A stretch of DNA of 64,000 nt, from positions 186,001 to 250,000 of the forward strand of contig NZ_BAKN01000002.1 in assembly GCF_000614205.1 (NCBI RefSeq), in the 5' to 3' direction. The notes beneath the pieces are model-generated. The model ran no database searches. It was not told the DNA's origin and was given only the letters and a program-made list of their open reading frames with translations. Source of the DNA: Hoylesella saccharolytica JCM 17484 (GTDB lineage Bacteria > Bacteroidota > Bacteroidia > Bacteroidales > Bacteroidaceae). Shown here piece after piece: positions 43,548 to 52,460 of this stretch (the first letter of the stretch is position 1; every line of letters starts with the position of its first letter). The position numbers and the translations under genes were made by a program.

Positions 43548-44477
43548 TCACCTCAACAAATTTCTTCGCCCAAAGATGTAAGATAAACGGGTGTAATCCA
43601 TAAGCCGGGCGATGCCGATGCTACCTAAAATACATATCAATATCGTTACAAAAGCGTGCAACAGCCCCGTAAAATCAAAGCTAAAAACCGGTAGCAACCA
43701 TTTCGACAACATGGTAAAGATGGGGTGGAAGATATAAATGGGAAACGTGTTTCGCCCGATATACGTCAATCTTGTTAGAACTTTAGAGCTGCAGAAATCA
43801 TAGAACTTTGCCGAAAAAGATAGAAAACAAAGAATACAGATAACAATAGACAAGGTACCCCAATCATGAAACACAGGGTTCGAAATCAGCAAAGCGAAAG
43901 GTATAACGGGCCACAAACTACTTTTATACACCCTTGAAAAGTCTTTGATATACAGCCTGATACCCACACCGATAAAATAATACGCGGCATATTTAATGTT
44001 TAGCAAGGGCGTTAACAGCGCCACCACAATAAGCAGTGAAGCAAATATTGAATACTTTGCCGTAACATCCAGTCTGTCAAATACATTGAAAGAAACATAA
44101 TAAATAATACCACACACCATCATGGTATGCAAAAACCAATAGGGACCGATAGAGGTTACAAACAGCACACGCACCATTGCCGATAAACTGAAAACGTCTA
44201 ACCCATCTCTCACCGGCAAATACAAAGACAGCAAAGCAAAGCCCGTTACCATGATAACATAAGGCAATAATATCTTGATGATATAAAACACAAAGGCCTT
44301 AACAGGTTTGTTGACATTCACTAAATAACCTGTAATCAGTAAAAAAGCCGGCATCATAAAAGCCAAAATAGAATGTTTCACTGCCGGATACAAATCACCA
44401 AAGTTCACGATATGAACAAGAATAACAAGGGTTATTAATATTGCCCTAAAGAAATCGATATGCTGATTGTGTCTCAT
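43548..44477 (-). CDS. Membrane acyltransferase (acyltransferase 3 family)
   Basis: 309 residues from ATG 44477 (MRHNQHIDFFRAILITLVILVHIV), preferred over the TTG at 44483. The conserved histidine of helix 1 is present, and PAFLLITGYLVNVNKPVKAF is the second diagnostic helix. About ten membrane segments, with NTFPIYIFHPIFTML near the end. Intact. Probably acylates an envelope glycan; its substrate is not clear because it is outside the main locus. A -7 element TACCTTTG lies 100 nt upstream. Confidence 0.88.
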   Translation of the reverse strand: MRHNQHIDFFRAILITLVILVHIVNFGDLYPAVKHSILAFMMPAFLLITGYLVNVNKPVKAFVFYIIKILLPYVIMVTGFALLSLYLPVRDGLDVFSLSAMVRVLFVTSIGPYWFLHTMMVCGIIYYVSFNVFDRLDVTAKYSIFASLLIVVALLTPLLNIKYAAYYFIGVGIRLYIKDFSRVYKSSLWPVIPFALLISNPVFHDWGTLSIVICILCFLSFSAKFYDFCSSKVLTRLTYIGRNTFPIYIFHPIFTMLSKWLLPVFSFDFTGLLHAFVTILICILGSIGIARLMDYTRLSYIFGRRNLLR

Positions 44478-44576
44478 TACCAAATAAATAGACGCTCTGT
44501 CGACGGCGAAAACAGAGCATAGAGGTTATTTTTATTTTATCATTGATGTTGCTCCAAAACATCACTTCTATGGTTA

Positions 44577-44584
44577 CAAAGGTA
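44577..44584 (-). promoter_or_regulatory. Likely -7 element of the minus-strand acyltransferase
   Basis: On the minus strand TACCTTTG (44584-44577) matches the consensus, about 100 nt before ATG 44477. A TTTG lies about 30 nt further upstream, too far for the usual spacing. Confidence 0.35.
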
Positions 44585-44735
44585 AGACTTTCAGTATTTA
44601 AAAGATAAAGATACAAATAATAAGTATTGCTCTATCGTGATTTTAGTCTTATAAGTTATACAAGTTCATGGAGGTTATCAATCAATTCAGAACTTTTTAC
44701 CCCAACTGAAAAGTTAATACCTACGTACAAAAATT

Positions 44736-44779
44736 AAATTACCTACGTACCAATTTACAGTTCGGTACGTAGGTAATTT
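44736..44779 (-). terminator. 16-bp perfect inverted repeat, probable terminator of the lipoprotein gene
   Basis: AAATTACCTACGTACC (44736-44751) and its exact complement GGTACGTAGGTAATTT (44764-44779) enclose a 12-nt loop. Read on the minus strand it follows the stop of the lipoprotein gene (44837) and is followed by AATTTAATTTTTG. A further copy of CCTACGTAC lies at 44720-44728. The 354 nt between the two genes hold nothing else apart from the acyltransferase promoter. Confidence 0.7.
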
Positions 44780-44836
44780 CAACTTAATAACGAGCTTCGA
44801 AATTTTCGTTTACCACCTATCTCCTTCTTTTCTTAT

Positions 44837-46537
44837 TTAATACATAACGAAAGGACGCACATGTGGGGCCTCCCAATTTTTATAGAAACTATTGAAAGCC
44901 ATTCTCGAACGGTTTGTATCAATAATAAAAGCATAGCGTACATCGTTTTCCGAACTCGACCAATAATAGATATTATTCTTGCTTGCTATTGAGGTTCCGT
45001 TTGCTACAGTAAACGCATAATTCACCAAGCTACCTTTCCACGGTTTCTCGCCCCATGTTATTACTGCACTACCGTTACCCAGACCTAACTTCTCGAAAAT
45101 TTCTTTCCACTCATACCAACTTGGTAAATACCACTTACCATCATTCGCTAGAGCACCGGATAAATTACCAGACTTACTAGTTGCTTTATTATTTAAATGA
45201 GTATCAGTATAATACTTTGCAGCATAATAAAAAGCAGCAAATTGTGGAATGTTAGCTTTGGTGACAGGAGAAGAATTATGAAAGCTGTCATAAATTTCCC
45301 AAGTCCATACATGTCCACTTGTATTTGTCGTTAACGCTGGGTGAGGAACAGCATTTGCAAACATTACAGAGTTGCGCTGCTTCTCGTAGTCGTTATCCGT
45401 ATCCCATTTTACACCATTTCCGTTATTAGCATCCCACAACGAAATAGCCCTTCTGTCCACAGGGTCGAACACAATGGCAATGGGTACATGATTTTTGCGA
45501 ATAGGGTTGCTTAAATAGCCTGTCTGCCCGTCTTCAAAGAGATAGAGGTAACGAGGCAAGAGCTTTATCTTCACTGTGTAAGAGCCATTTGCTTTGAACT
45601 CATCAGATTTCATCATGAAACTATGTGTGAAATTCAGGGGTTTTCCATAAAGAGTTCCTGCAGTACAAGATAATCTCAATTCTTGAGGTTTACCGGCTAT
45701 ATAGTAATCGTATTCCTTTGCCGTTACCGTATAGAAGTCGTCTTCCAAACCGGTGTCTGTATAAGTACCACTGTTGACATAAGTTTGCGTTACTGCTGTG
45801 GTTGAAGGACCATCAAAAGGCATACCAGCAACTCCTGTACGCAAATCATACTTACCTGTAAGAATACGCCAAGTACCTGCAGGAATACTTGCAGTTGTAA
45901 TTACAGGATATTCTTCTAAAGTTTCCACCTTGGTGCGTACGCGAAAGTTTGCATGTTTCATTTGGAAAGTGAGGTCTTGGTCAGCACCATTAATGGTAAT
46001 CGTTTGTCTGTCAAAAAGTCCTCCGGTAAAATCGCCATTTTGTGTAAGGAGATAACCGTACTCCTCATACATTTTTTCATTGAAACACACGAAAGTGTAA
46101 GTTTCGTTAGCCACCCAGCTGTATCTTCCCTTGGCGCTGGTAATGGTAGTCACGCCACCAACCACTTTAAAAGTAATTTTTTGGTCTAAACGCTCAGTAC
46201 CTTTGTAGGCTATAATGGTGTAGGTACCGTCGGCAATGGGTTTAGGTGTGCGAGTGGCTTCTGGAACAAGGTCGCGCTCCACACTGATGTGGGCTTCAAA
46301 ACCGTTGCCTAAATCTGCCACTTCTTCTTTGGGTAGTTCTTCTACACGTGTCGTTTCTATTTCTTCACCAAAGCCTTCTTCGATAAAGTTAAAGCGCAGA
46401 GAACCTGCTTGAATACTGACGGTTTGCTTATTCTGCTCTTGCTTGTCAATGTTACTCGGTGTATCATTATCCTTGCTACAACCCATAAATAGTGCTGCAG
46501 TCAATAATATTGCTGCGAATATAATTTGTTTTTTCAT
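44837..46537 (-). CDS. Fimbrillin-like lipoprotein with C-terminal Lcl/DUF1566-type domain
   Basis: 566 residues. The signal peptide ends in the lipobox FMGC with Cys20. The middle (GTYTIIAYKGTERLDQKITF, SWVANETYTFVCFNEK, FQMKHANFRVRTKVET) is like the beta-sandwich modules of Mfa/FimA-type fimbrillins and related surface lipoproteins. The end (KWYLPSWYEWKEIFEKLG, YYWSSSEN, HVRPFVMY) matches the Lcl_C/DUF1566 adhesin-like domain. It lacks a visible donor-strand arrangement, so a tip or minor component, or a free surface lipoprotein, fits better than a major shaft subunit. The small acidic gene upstream (21-nt gap) is probably co-transcribed. Confidence 0.75.
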   Translation of the reverse strand: MKKQIIFAAILLTAALFMGCSKDNDTPSNIDKQEQNKQTVSIQAGSLRFNFIEEGFGEEIETTRVEELPKEEVADLGNGFEAHISVERDLVPEATRTPKPIADGTYTIIAYKGTERLDQKITFKVVGGVTTITSAKGRYSWVANETYTFVCFNEKMYEEYGYLLTQNGDFTGGLFDRQTITINGADQDLTFQMKHANFRVRTKVETLEEYPVITTASIPAGTWRILTGKYDLRTGVAGMPFDGPSTTAVTQTYVNSGTYTDTGLEDDFYTVTAKEYDYYIAGKPQELRLSCTAGTLYGKPLNFTHSFMMKSDEFKANGSYTVKIKLLPRYLYLFEDGQTGYLSNPIRKNHVPIAIVFDPVDRRAISLWDANNGNGVKWDTDNDYEKQRNSVMFANAVPHPALTTNTSGHVWTWEIYDSFHNSSPVTKANIPQFAAFYYAAKYYTDTHLNNKATSKSGNLSGALANDGKWYLPSWYEWKEIFEKLGLGNGSAVITWGEKPWKGSLVNYAFTVANGTSIASKNNIYYWSSSENDVRYAFIIDTNRSRMAFNSFYKNWEAPHVRPFVMY

Positions 46538-46558
46538 ACTGATTTCTTTTTTAATTGC

Positions 46559-46789
46559 TTAAAAACCAATGTTTATCTCACCCGTTCCTCCATCTTTCTC
46601 TTCCTCTTCATCGTAATCACCTTGTCCTCCCCCCGACAACTCATCCTTCTTGAGAGGAATAGAAGCACAATAGAAACTTACCTGTTCAATGGGTATCACT
46701 TCACATTGCGGAGCAATGTAAGGTTGCTTACCTTCTACTGATTGCACAAGTATATTGATAACTGCTTGTTCTTTGAATTGCTTGTTCAT
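46559..46789 (-). CDS. Small acidic protein upstream of the lipoprotein gene
   Basis: 76 residues from ATG 46789 (MNKQFKEQAVINILVQS). It contains PYIAPQCEVIPIEQVSFYCAS, a pattern seen in many small Bacteroidetes proteins, then a Gly-rich/acidic tail with SGGGQGDYDEEEEKDGGTGE. No signal peptide or known family. Earlier in-frame codons from 46867 are less likely. Its link to the lipoprotein gene is by position only. Confidence 0.55.
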   Translation of the reverse strand: MNKQFKEQAVINILVQSVEGKQPYIAPQCEVIPIEQVSFYCASIPLKKDELSGGGQGDYDEEEEKDGGTGEINIGF

Positions 46790-47170
46790 AATTATCCTAA
46801 TTTGATGAATAAATTTATAATTCTCTTTTCTTTTCCCCGATGGACAAAGAAAACGAAAAACCAGCAAGGATTGCTCTGTATAATATCTTTGCAGGCTGTT
46901 ATTTTTTCATGCGCACATGCGCGAACAATTTATAATATATTTTGCTCTGTTTTTTTGTTAGCACCCTTATCTGAACGGATCAAATATTAAGCACTAAAAG
47001 ATACAAAGAGATTTGCATTCCCTTATACTAAGCTGAACTTTTTATAATATTATTAATTACCGCATTCTCACTAATTTTTAAATTAATATTACCTTTTTTA
47101 TAATTAACGGGCGCAAAGATATATAAAATATTTTAAACAGATGTATCTTTAAAATAGAAATAACAATGAA
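46790..47170. other. Gene-free region upstream of the lipoprotein pair
   Basis: About 380 nt of AT-rich sequence. The only promoter-like element facing the small acidic gene is TATCTTTG on the minus strand at 47121-47114, 325 nt from the ATG and without a good -33. A + strand TATCTTTG (46884-46891) faces no gene. Nothing else is evident. Confidence 0.4.
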
Positions 47171-49222
47171 TTATAATTCATCATCTGCAGCTTGTGCTAT
47201 TTGGCCAATTTGTTTTTTTGTTTGGTAAAAAAGGCCGTATAAAGCTTCTGAAAAAGGTGAGATAAGTGCCAATCGTTCGCGAATGGCGATTTGCTTTTTG
47301 ATGGGCGAACCCATTTTTGAAAGGTCGCCTTTGGCAAAGTCTGAAAGGTTGGCTACTAATTCTTTATCCTCTATGCTATCTGTTTCCTCGCGACTTAGCG
47401 CTCGAAAAATACCCTCCATCGCCTGATGTATATCGGTAAAACGCTCAAAAGACAAGGCTATATCAGCAGGGTTGCGGTCGCTTTCATTCCATTGGTCTAT
47501 CATCTCATTGGTCGCATTTATCACCTTTTCTTCAAGGTCTTCTATCAGCTTATTGAGCTTAAAAAGCCGTCTGTACAACTGTTCTATCTCTTCGCCGTGT
47601 GTTCCCGACCGCAGATAAGCGTATATCTGGGCATAAATGCGCTCTATTTCAGGTTGCATATCTTGCAGATATTTCCTGTGCTCTTCTAAGGGTACATCGG
47701 CGGCCCGGTACACTTTTCCCCGATAGGTAATAGTCTTGGCGTCGGTTTCTCCTTGCTGAATGCTGATCATTTGCTGAAAATCCTTATGGGCGGCAATGCA
47801 AGATGCAACAACGTTTTGGTTATCTTCGGTAAAGGGATAAACCACTTCGGTAGGCACTTCTTGTTCAAAAGGGTTGAAAGCATCTATAAGGTCGCAGTCT
47901 GAAAAGAAGATACAGAACCGAGATTTCAGTATTTCTGCCGCCACCTTTTGTCTCAACCAAAGCATCAATTCATCACCCTTTAGCGTTTGTAAATCAATGT
48001 CTTCCAAATCTGTTTGAAAGTTTATTGTTTCAATAAGGCGCGCTTTGAGGGCGTGGGGCAACAGCGTCCACGTGGGTATAAATGGCTGGTTGTTGGGTCG
48101 GGGAATGTCTTCCATCCTCGAAATACGGTCACTGTCGGAGGGATGAGAGCTCCAAGGGTCTTCAAAAGTAAAAAGACTGTTCCTTGCCTTATCAAAAGAC
48201 AACTGCTCGCAGAGCAGCTCTTGGTAGCTGGGTGTTGCCCCAATATCTTCTCCAAAGATAACAGCGAGAGCCTCCAACACCTCAAACGGGTCGGCAGTTT
48301 TTCCTTGCTCGCTAAGCATACACATAAACGTCGGCACACGTGTGTAGGTTTCCATCAGCAATGTTACTTTGTTCAGCGACGACACCATCACATCTTTTCC
48401 CACGAGTTGAATGGCCACCCGGTCGGCATCATATTCCATCTCGCGAGACATTTCGTAGTAAGCCAGTCCCACTCTACGATAAAAATACTGTAACAACAGA
48501 CGTGCACCGTAACTAAAATAATAGGTAACCGAACCAAAAAGAGAAAAGAAAAAGAGGTTGGCATGTCTCCATCGGTTAAGCCATTTATCCCAAGCGTCTT
48601 CCTCGTAAATAAGTTTAAACAGGGTAATATGGGCGTAATAAAGCGCCGAACCCAGTTTCATGCTGCTTTGTAAGAAGTGTCCGAACTCGTGCGCCAATAC
48701 GCCTTTGAGTTCTTCGGTATTACCACAGGCAAAGAGTCCGATGCCTATTTGCAAATTCTTTTTTGAGGGAACAAACATCGACCGGAACCGATTATTAAAG
48801 AAAGCGTGCGCATTAACGTCGGCAGAAAGAAACACTTTATAGGGCATCGAACAACCGGTGGCTTCGGCAATATTGTGTATCAGCGTAAAAATTTGCGGAC
48901 AATCGGTTTCTGTTATTTCAATACTTTTTTCGCTGTCATCGGTCTTTGGGGCAAAGATAAACTTAATAAGGAAGAGTCCGAACATAAGACATAAGGCGAT
49001 AATACCGAGATATAAGCTAAAAAGTAACAAGCCAAGCACCACATTATTGATTTGTTCGTAGGTGTAAAAAATCATATTCAGTCCCCACGATGTGGCCCAT
49101 CGGTATCCGATGTAAAGTAAAAACACGCCCAAAGCAACGAGGGCAAGATAAACCAAAATAAAAAGAGCAAAGCGATACAACACCACTTTGCCCCATCTTT
49201 TTATCGTATATGCTTGTTCCAT
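47171..49222 (-). CDS. M48-family membrane metallopeptidase (HtpX/Ste24-like)
   Basis: 683 residues, much longer than HtpX (about 290). Two hydrophobic hairpins near residues 15-40 and 60-90 anchor it. The zinc site is HEFGH (178-182) in LKGVLAHEFGHFLQSS, and EYDADRVA further on supplies the third ligand. A long helical, charged C-terminal half follows and probably has a separate role in substrate or partner binding. It ends a coaD-ybeY-M48 run on the minus strand (20-nt gap to ybeY), so it is likely co-transcribed with housekeeping genes. Confidence 0.88.
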   Translation of the reverse strand: MEQAYTIKRWGKVVLYRFALFILVYLALVALGVFLLYIGYRWATSWGLNMIFYTYEQINNVVLGLLLFSLYLGIIALCLMFGLFLIKFIFAPKTDDSEKSIEITETDCPQIFTLIHNIAEATGCSMPYKVFLSADVNAHAFFNNRFRSMFVPSKKNLQIGIGLFACGNTEELKGVLAHEFGHFLQSSMKLGSALYYAHITLFKLIYEEDAWDKWLNRWRHANLFFFSLFGSVTYYFSYGARLLLQYFYRRVGLAYYEMSREMEYDADRVAIQLVGKDVMVSSLNKVTLLMETYTRVPTFMCMLSEQGKTADPFEVLEALAVIFGEDIGATPSYQELLCEQLSFDKARNSLFTFEDPWSSHPSDSDRISRMEDIPRPNNQPFIPTWTLLPHALKARLIETINFQTDLEDIDLQTLKGDELMLWLRQKVAAEILKSRFCIFFSDCDLIDAFNPFEQEVPTEVVYPFTEDNQNVVASCIAAHKDFQQMISIQQGETDAKTITYRGKVYRAADVPLEEHRKYLQDMQPEIERIYAQIYAYLRSGTHGEEIEQLYRRLFKLNKLIEDLEEKVINATNEMIDQWNESDRNPADIALSFERFTDIHQAMEGIFRALSREETDSIEDKELVANLSDFAKGDLSKMGSPIKKQIAIRERLALISPFSEALYGLFYQTKKQIGQIAQAADDEL

Positions 49223-49242
49223 TTGCTGGTATTTATCATCTT

Positions 49243-49653
49243 TTACCTCAGCGCCAATGCGCTATTTTCGGCTTTCTCCATCTGCTCTCGTTCACCCGGT
49301 GCCTTATCATGAAGGCCACAAAGGTGAAGAATACCATGAATAATAACCCGGTGAAGCTCATCGTCGAAAGTTTTGCCGAACTTCTCTGCATTGGTGCGAA
49401 CGGTGTCCAGACTGATCACAATATCACCATTGAGAACATCATTTTCATTATAATCGAACGTGATAACATCGGTATAATAGTCGTGTTGCAGGTATTCGTT
49501 GTTGATTTCGAGTATTTTTTCGTCGTTTACAAACATATACCCCACCTCACCCAAACGTTTATTGTAGGTGGCAATCACAGCTTTTATCCACGCAGTTGTG
49601 TCTCTTCGCTTGATTTTCGGCATCTTAACGCCCGATGTATTGTATGTAATCAT
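49243..49653 (-). CDS. ybeY: rRNA maturation endoribonuclease YbeY
   Basis: 136 residues, normal size. INNEYLQHDYYTDVITFDY and GDIVISLDTVRTNAEKFG are family blocks, and the metal site reads HGILHLCGLHD (H-x3-H-x5-H pattern, here with LHD in place of the usual YDH). YbeY takes part in 16S rRNA 3'-end maturation and ribosome quality control. It lies 12 nt downstream of coaD. Confidence 0.95.
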   Translation of the reverse strand: MITYNTSGVKMPKIKRRDTTAWIKAVIATYNKRLGEVGYMFVNDEKILEINNEYLQHDYYTDVITFDYNENDVLNGDIVISLDTVRTNAEKFGKTFDDELHRVIIHGILHLCGLHDKAPGEREQMEKAENSALALR

Positions 49654-49665
49654 TTGATTTTTACT

Positions 49666-50103
49666 TTATGGAAGAAACTCTTTTACGTCTCTTCCGAAAT
49701 GTATTAACTCGCGAACCAATGTTGAACTGACGCTCTCCCATTTCGGCTCCGAATAGATGAAGACGGTTTCTATGCCGCCTATCTGCCGATTAATATCCGC
49801 TTGTTCGCGTTCGTATTCAAAGTCTTTTACGCTTCTAACCCCTTTAACAATGAACCAAGCACCCTCACGATGGGCAAAGTCTACTGCCAAATCATTGTAT
49901 GCTTTTACTTCAATCTTTGGCTCATCGGCATATATTTCAGCAATGGTTTTTACCCTTACTTCAGTGCTGTACATATATTTTTTGCGCTCGTTTACGCCCA
50001 CTCCGATAACCAACTTATCGAAAAGAGGCAACGCCCGACGCACCACCGAATGATGTCCGATGGTAAAAGGGTCAAAACTACCTATAAAAAGTCCTGTTCT
50101 CAT
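49666..50103 (-). CDS. coaD: Pantetheine-phosphate adenylyltransferase
   Basis: 145 residues. GSFDPFTIGHHSVVRRAL carries the HxGH-type nucleotidyltransferase motif (T-I-G-H), and FIVKGVRSVKDFEYEREQADINR and SSTLVRELIHFGRDV complete the family pattern. It forms dephospho-CoA from 4'-phosphopantetheine and ATP, the fourth step of CoA synthesis. First gene of the coaD-ybeY-M48 unit, with a consensus promoter about 50 nt upstream. Confidence 0.96.
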   Translation of the reverse strand: MRTGLFIGSFDPFTIGHHSVVRRALPLFDKLVIGVGVNERKKYMYSTEVRVKTIAEIYADEPKIEVKAYNDLAVDFAHREGAWFIVKGVRSVKDFEYEREQADINRQIGGIETVFIYSEPKWESVSSTLVRELIHFGRDVKEFLP

Positions 50104-50150
50104 TTGTTGTTCAAGAGAGGGCTTAACCGCTCAATATCGTCTGTTTATTG

Positions 50151-50181
50151 CAAAAATACGCTATTTCTTCTATACAAACAA
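50151..50181 (-). promoter_or_regulatory. Promoter of the coaD-ybeY-M48 unit
   Basis: On the minus strand TTG at 50181-50179, a 20-nt spacer, and TATTTTTG at 50158-50151: full consensus. The -7 element lies 48 nt upstream of the coaD ATG. Confidence 0.7.
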
Positions 50182-50387
50182 ATTTCGTTTTGCTTTTCTT
50201 GATGCGGCATTCTGTAAAGATGTAGTTTCAGGTTGTAAGCAGTTTTGCAACGTTTTTGAAGGATTCGTAATGTTTTTCCTTATTCTCTCACTCTTCGTAT
50301 TGGCAACATACGTTACCCATTCCAAAAGCAATCGCTTTGTTCTTTTATGATAATCTACTTATCTAAGCATAGAATATGGAAAATGCA

Positions 50388-50939
50388 TCAAGGCGTTTGG
50401 TGAGTATTTTTGATAATGGTCGTATCCATTCCGACATCTATCTTTTCTATTTTAGCATTTCCTTTACCCCCAAAAGTAAAAGAATATTGGTTGTCAGAGA
50501 AATTTAATATGAAGATAATACCGCATAGTATCATCATAAAAACAAAAGCCCCTAAGATGCTTTGCAACACTCCGTGCACATAACTCTTCCACAAAGAAGA
50601 AGGTTTTATAGGTTCTATTGCTTTTTCAACAAGCGAAATGTGATTTCTACAAATGGTTTCTTCAAGGTCTCTTTTGGTTTCATCGAGTGAATTATCCAAG
50701 AACGTCTGGAGGATGGCAGTTGAGACAAGCTTATACTTATCAAGTTGACTTTGAGTGCTACTAAAGTTATTAAATTGTTCAAGATCTGCTTCAGTAGGTT
50801 CCATATCCTCATGTTCTTCCTTGAACTTTTCAATGAAACTTATCTTGTCTTCCTTGTATAGGGCATACGCTATATGCCCAATAATGTCTGCCCTGCCCTC
50901 TACAAGCAGAGAATAAATATAGTTATACTTCCTTGCCAT
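50388..50939 (-). CDS. Unknown protein with one C-terminal membrane helix
   Basis: 183 residues from ATG 50939 (MARKYNYIYSLLVEGRADIIGHIAYALYK). The first 120 residues are helical and charged (FIEKFKEEHEDMEPTEADLEQF). One membrane helix follows at about 133-153 (LGAFVFMMILCGIIFILNF), then a short extracytoplasmic tail of about 30 residues. The opening resembles no family I can name with confidence. It overlaps the upstream small gene by 17 nt, so the two are translationally coupled. Confidence 0.6.
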   Translation of the reverse strand: MARKYNYIYSLLVEGRADIIGHIAYALYKEDKISFIEKFKEEHEDMEPTEADLEQFNNFSSTQSQLDKYKLVSTAILQTFLDNSLDETKRDLEETICRNHISLVEKAIEPIKPSSLWKSYVHGVLQSILGAFVFMMILCGIIFILNFSDNQYSFTFGGKGNAKIEKIDVGMDTTIIKNTHQTP

Positions 50940-51138
50940 AATAATGTAAGGCTCTTTCAAAAGACTCCTTTATCTTCTCTGTAGAGATATTTTGGCGAAA
51001 GACTTTTCCATAAACAGAGACAGAAACATTTAATTTGTCGTGAGATGCCACTGTTGAGAGAACGCTATGTATATCTTTTGCTTGTGACATCGTCCGCTGA
51101 TTGGCTCTGTAAACAGTATCAAATGTTATCTTACACAT
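50923..51138 (-). CDS. Small unknown protein coupled to the membrane protein
   Basis: 71 residues (MCKITFDTVYRANQRTMSQA), mixed charge, no membrane segment, no recognised domain. TATATTTG on the minus strand (51169-51162) 24 nt upstream is a plausible -7 element, though no TTG is at the right distance. The 17-nt overlap with the following gene suggests they work together. Confidence 0.5.
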   Translation of the reverse strand: MCKITFDTVYRANQRTMSQAKDIHSVLSTVASHDKLNVSVSVYGKVFRQNISTEKIKESFERALHYYGKEV

Positions 51139-51287
51139 AAGTTTCTGGTTTTGATTTTTTGCAAATATACGAATAAAAGGTTATACCATTGCATCGAACA
51201 ATAAAAAATAACAATTCGTATATACCTTAACCTTTGCTATTAAAAAGTGATGTTTCAGCCTTAAATATGCAAACTCAGAGGGTATTG

Positions 51288-52322
51288 TCAATCAAACAAT
51301 CCCGGCTGTTTGCTGCTGTCTGTAAACATATTTCGACCCAAATGACGATACGCCAGTTCGGTAACCATACGCCCGCGAGACGTTCTTTTGATAAAGCCTT
51401 CCATAATAAGATAAGGCTCATACACTTCTTCCAATGTCCCTGCATCCTCTCCTATCGCCGTAGCAATTGTAGAAACACCCACCGGACCGCCTTTAAACTT
51501 ATCAATAATGGTTAGCAATATCTTGTTATCTATTTCGTCCAGACCATACTGATCAATGTTTAATGCCGTTAGAGAAAGCCGTGCGATGGTGGTGTCAATG
51601 CTACCGTTGCCCTTTACCTGAGCAAAATCGCGCACCCGACGAAGCAGCGCATTGGCAATACGAGGTGTGCCGCGAGAACGCCGAGAGATTTCCATAGCCG
51701 CATCTTCGTCTATCGGAACGTTCAAAATACGTGCCGAACGGCGGATAATTCGAGCCAGTGTGTCGGGGTCGTAATACTCTAAATGGAGGTTGATTCCAAA
51801 GCGCGCACGCAACGGAGCAGTAAGAAGTCCGCTGCGAGTAGTAGCTCCGATAAGGGTAAAAGGATTGAGATCAATCTGTATGGAACGTGCCGACGGACCC
51901 TTATCAATCATGATATCGATGCGATAATCTTCCATTGCAGAGTAGAGATACTCTTCTACTACGGGCGAAAGTCGATGTATTTCGTCGATAAACAACACGT
52001 CGTTGGTTTCGAGCGAAGTAAGAATACCTGCCAAATCACCGGGCTTATCGAGCACAGGACCGCTTGTTATCTTGAAGCCTACACCCAATTCGTTGGCAAT
52101 AATGTTGCTCAACGTGGTCTTTCCTAAACCCGGAGGACCGTGCAAAAGGGTGTGATCAAGCGGCTCACCGCGATATTTGGCGGCCTCTACAAATACTTCC
52201 AAGTTCTCCACCACCTTGTTTTGACCGCTGAAATCTTCAAATTTCGGCGGACGAAGGGCGTTTTCAAACTCTCGTTCAGAGGGACTTACATGCTCTTCTC
52301 TGATGTCGAAATCTTCTGTCAT
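51288..52322 (-). CDS. ruvB: Holliday junction branch-migration DNA helicase RuvB
   Basis: 344 residues, typical length. Walker A is [10 protein letters not shown] (61-70), Walker [10 protein letters not shown], sensor region [18 protein letters not shown], and the C-terminal winged helix ends [10 protein letters not shown]. With RuvA it forms the hexameric motor that drives branch migration in recombinational repair. It stands alone on the minus strand, divergent from the P-type ATPase gene. The -7 motif lies so close to the ATG that the leader should be very short or absent. Confidence 0.98.
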   Translation of the reverse strand: MTEDFDIREEHVSPSEREFENALRPPKFEDFSGQNKVVENLEVFVEAAKYRGEPLDHTLLHGPPGLGKTTLSNIIANELGVGFKITSGPVLDKPGDLAGILTSLETNDVLFIDEIHRLSPVVEEYLYSAMEDYRIDIMIDKGPSARSIQIDLNPFTLIGATTRSGLLTAPLRARFGINLHLEYYDPDTLARIIRRSARILNVPIDEDAAMEISRRSRGTPRIANALLRRVRDFAQVKGNGSIDTTIARLSLTALNIDQYGLDEIDNKILLTIIDKFKGGPVGVSTIATAIGEDAGTLEEVYEPYLIMEGFIKRTSRGRMVTELAYRHLGRNMFTDSSKQPGLFD

Positions 52323-52326
52323 ACTG

Positions 52327-52378
52327 CAAAGTTACGCTTTTTTTGCAACTCGGTTGCATCTTTTTACGGCTAACTTTG
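52327..52378. promoter_or_regulatory. Divergent promoter elements for ruvB and the P-type ATPase
   Basis: Two TAACTTTG elements face apart: one on the minus strand (52334-52327) only 4 nt before the ruvB ATG, and one on the plus strand (52371-52378), 82 nt before the ATPase ATG. Neither has a TTG at the ideal 19-21 nt spacing. Both carry the same TAACTTTGCA string. Confidence 0.5.
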
Positions 52379-52460
52379 CACAACAAACAATGAGAGAAGG
52401 AGTTTCAAACCAATCGCTTAGCAACTCAACAACTTATCTGTTGAATAACTTTTTAAAACA

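Noticed and set aside
49210..49707. 165-aa + strand frame
   Set aside because: Antisense to ybeY, which has its full family motif set.
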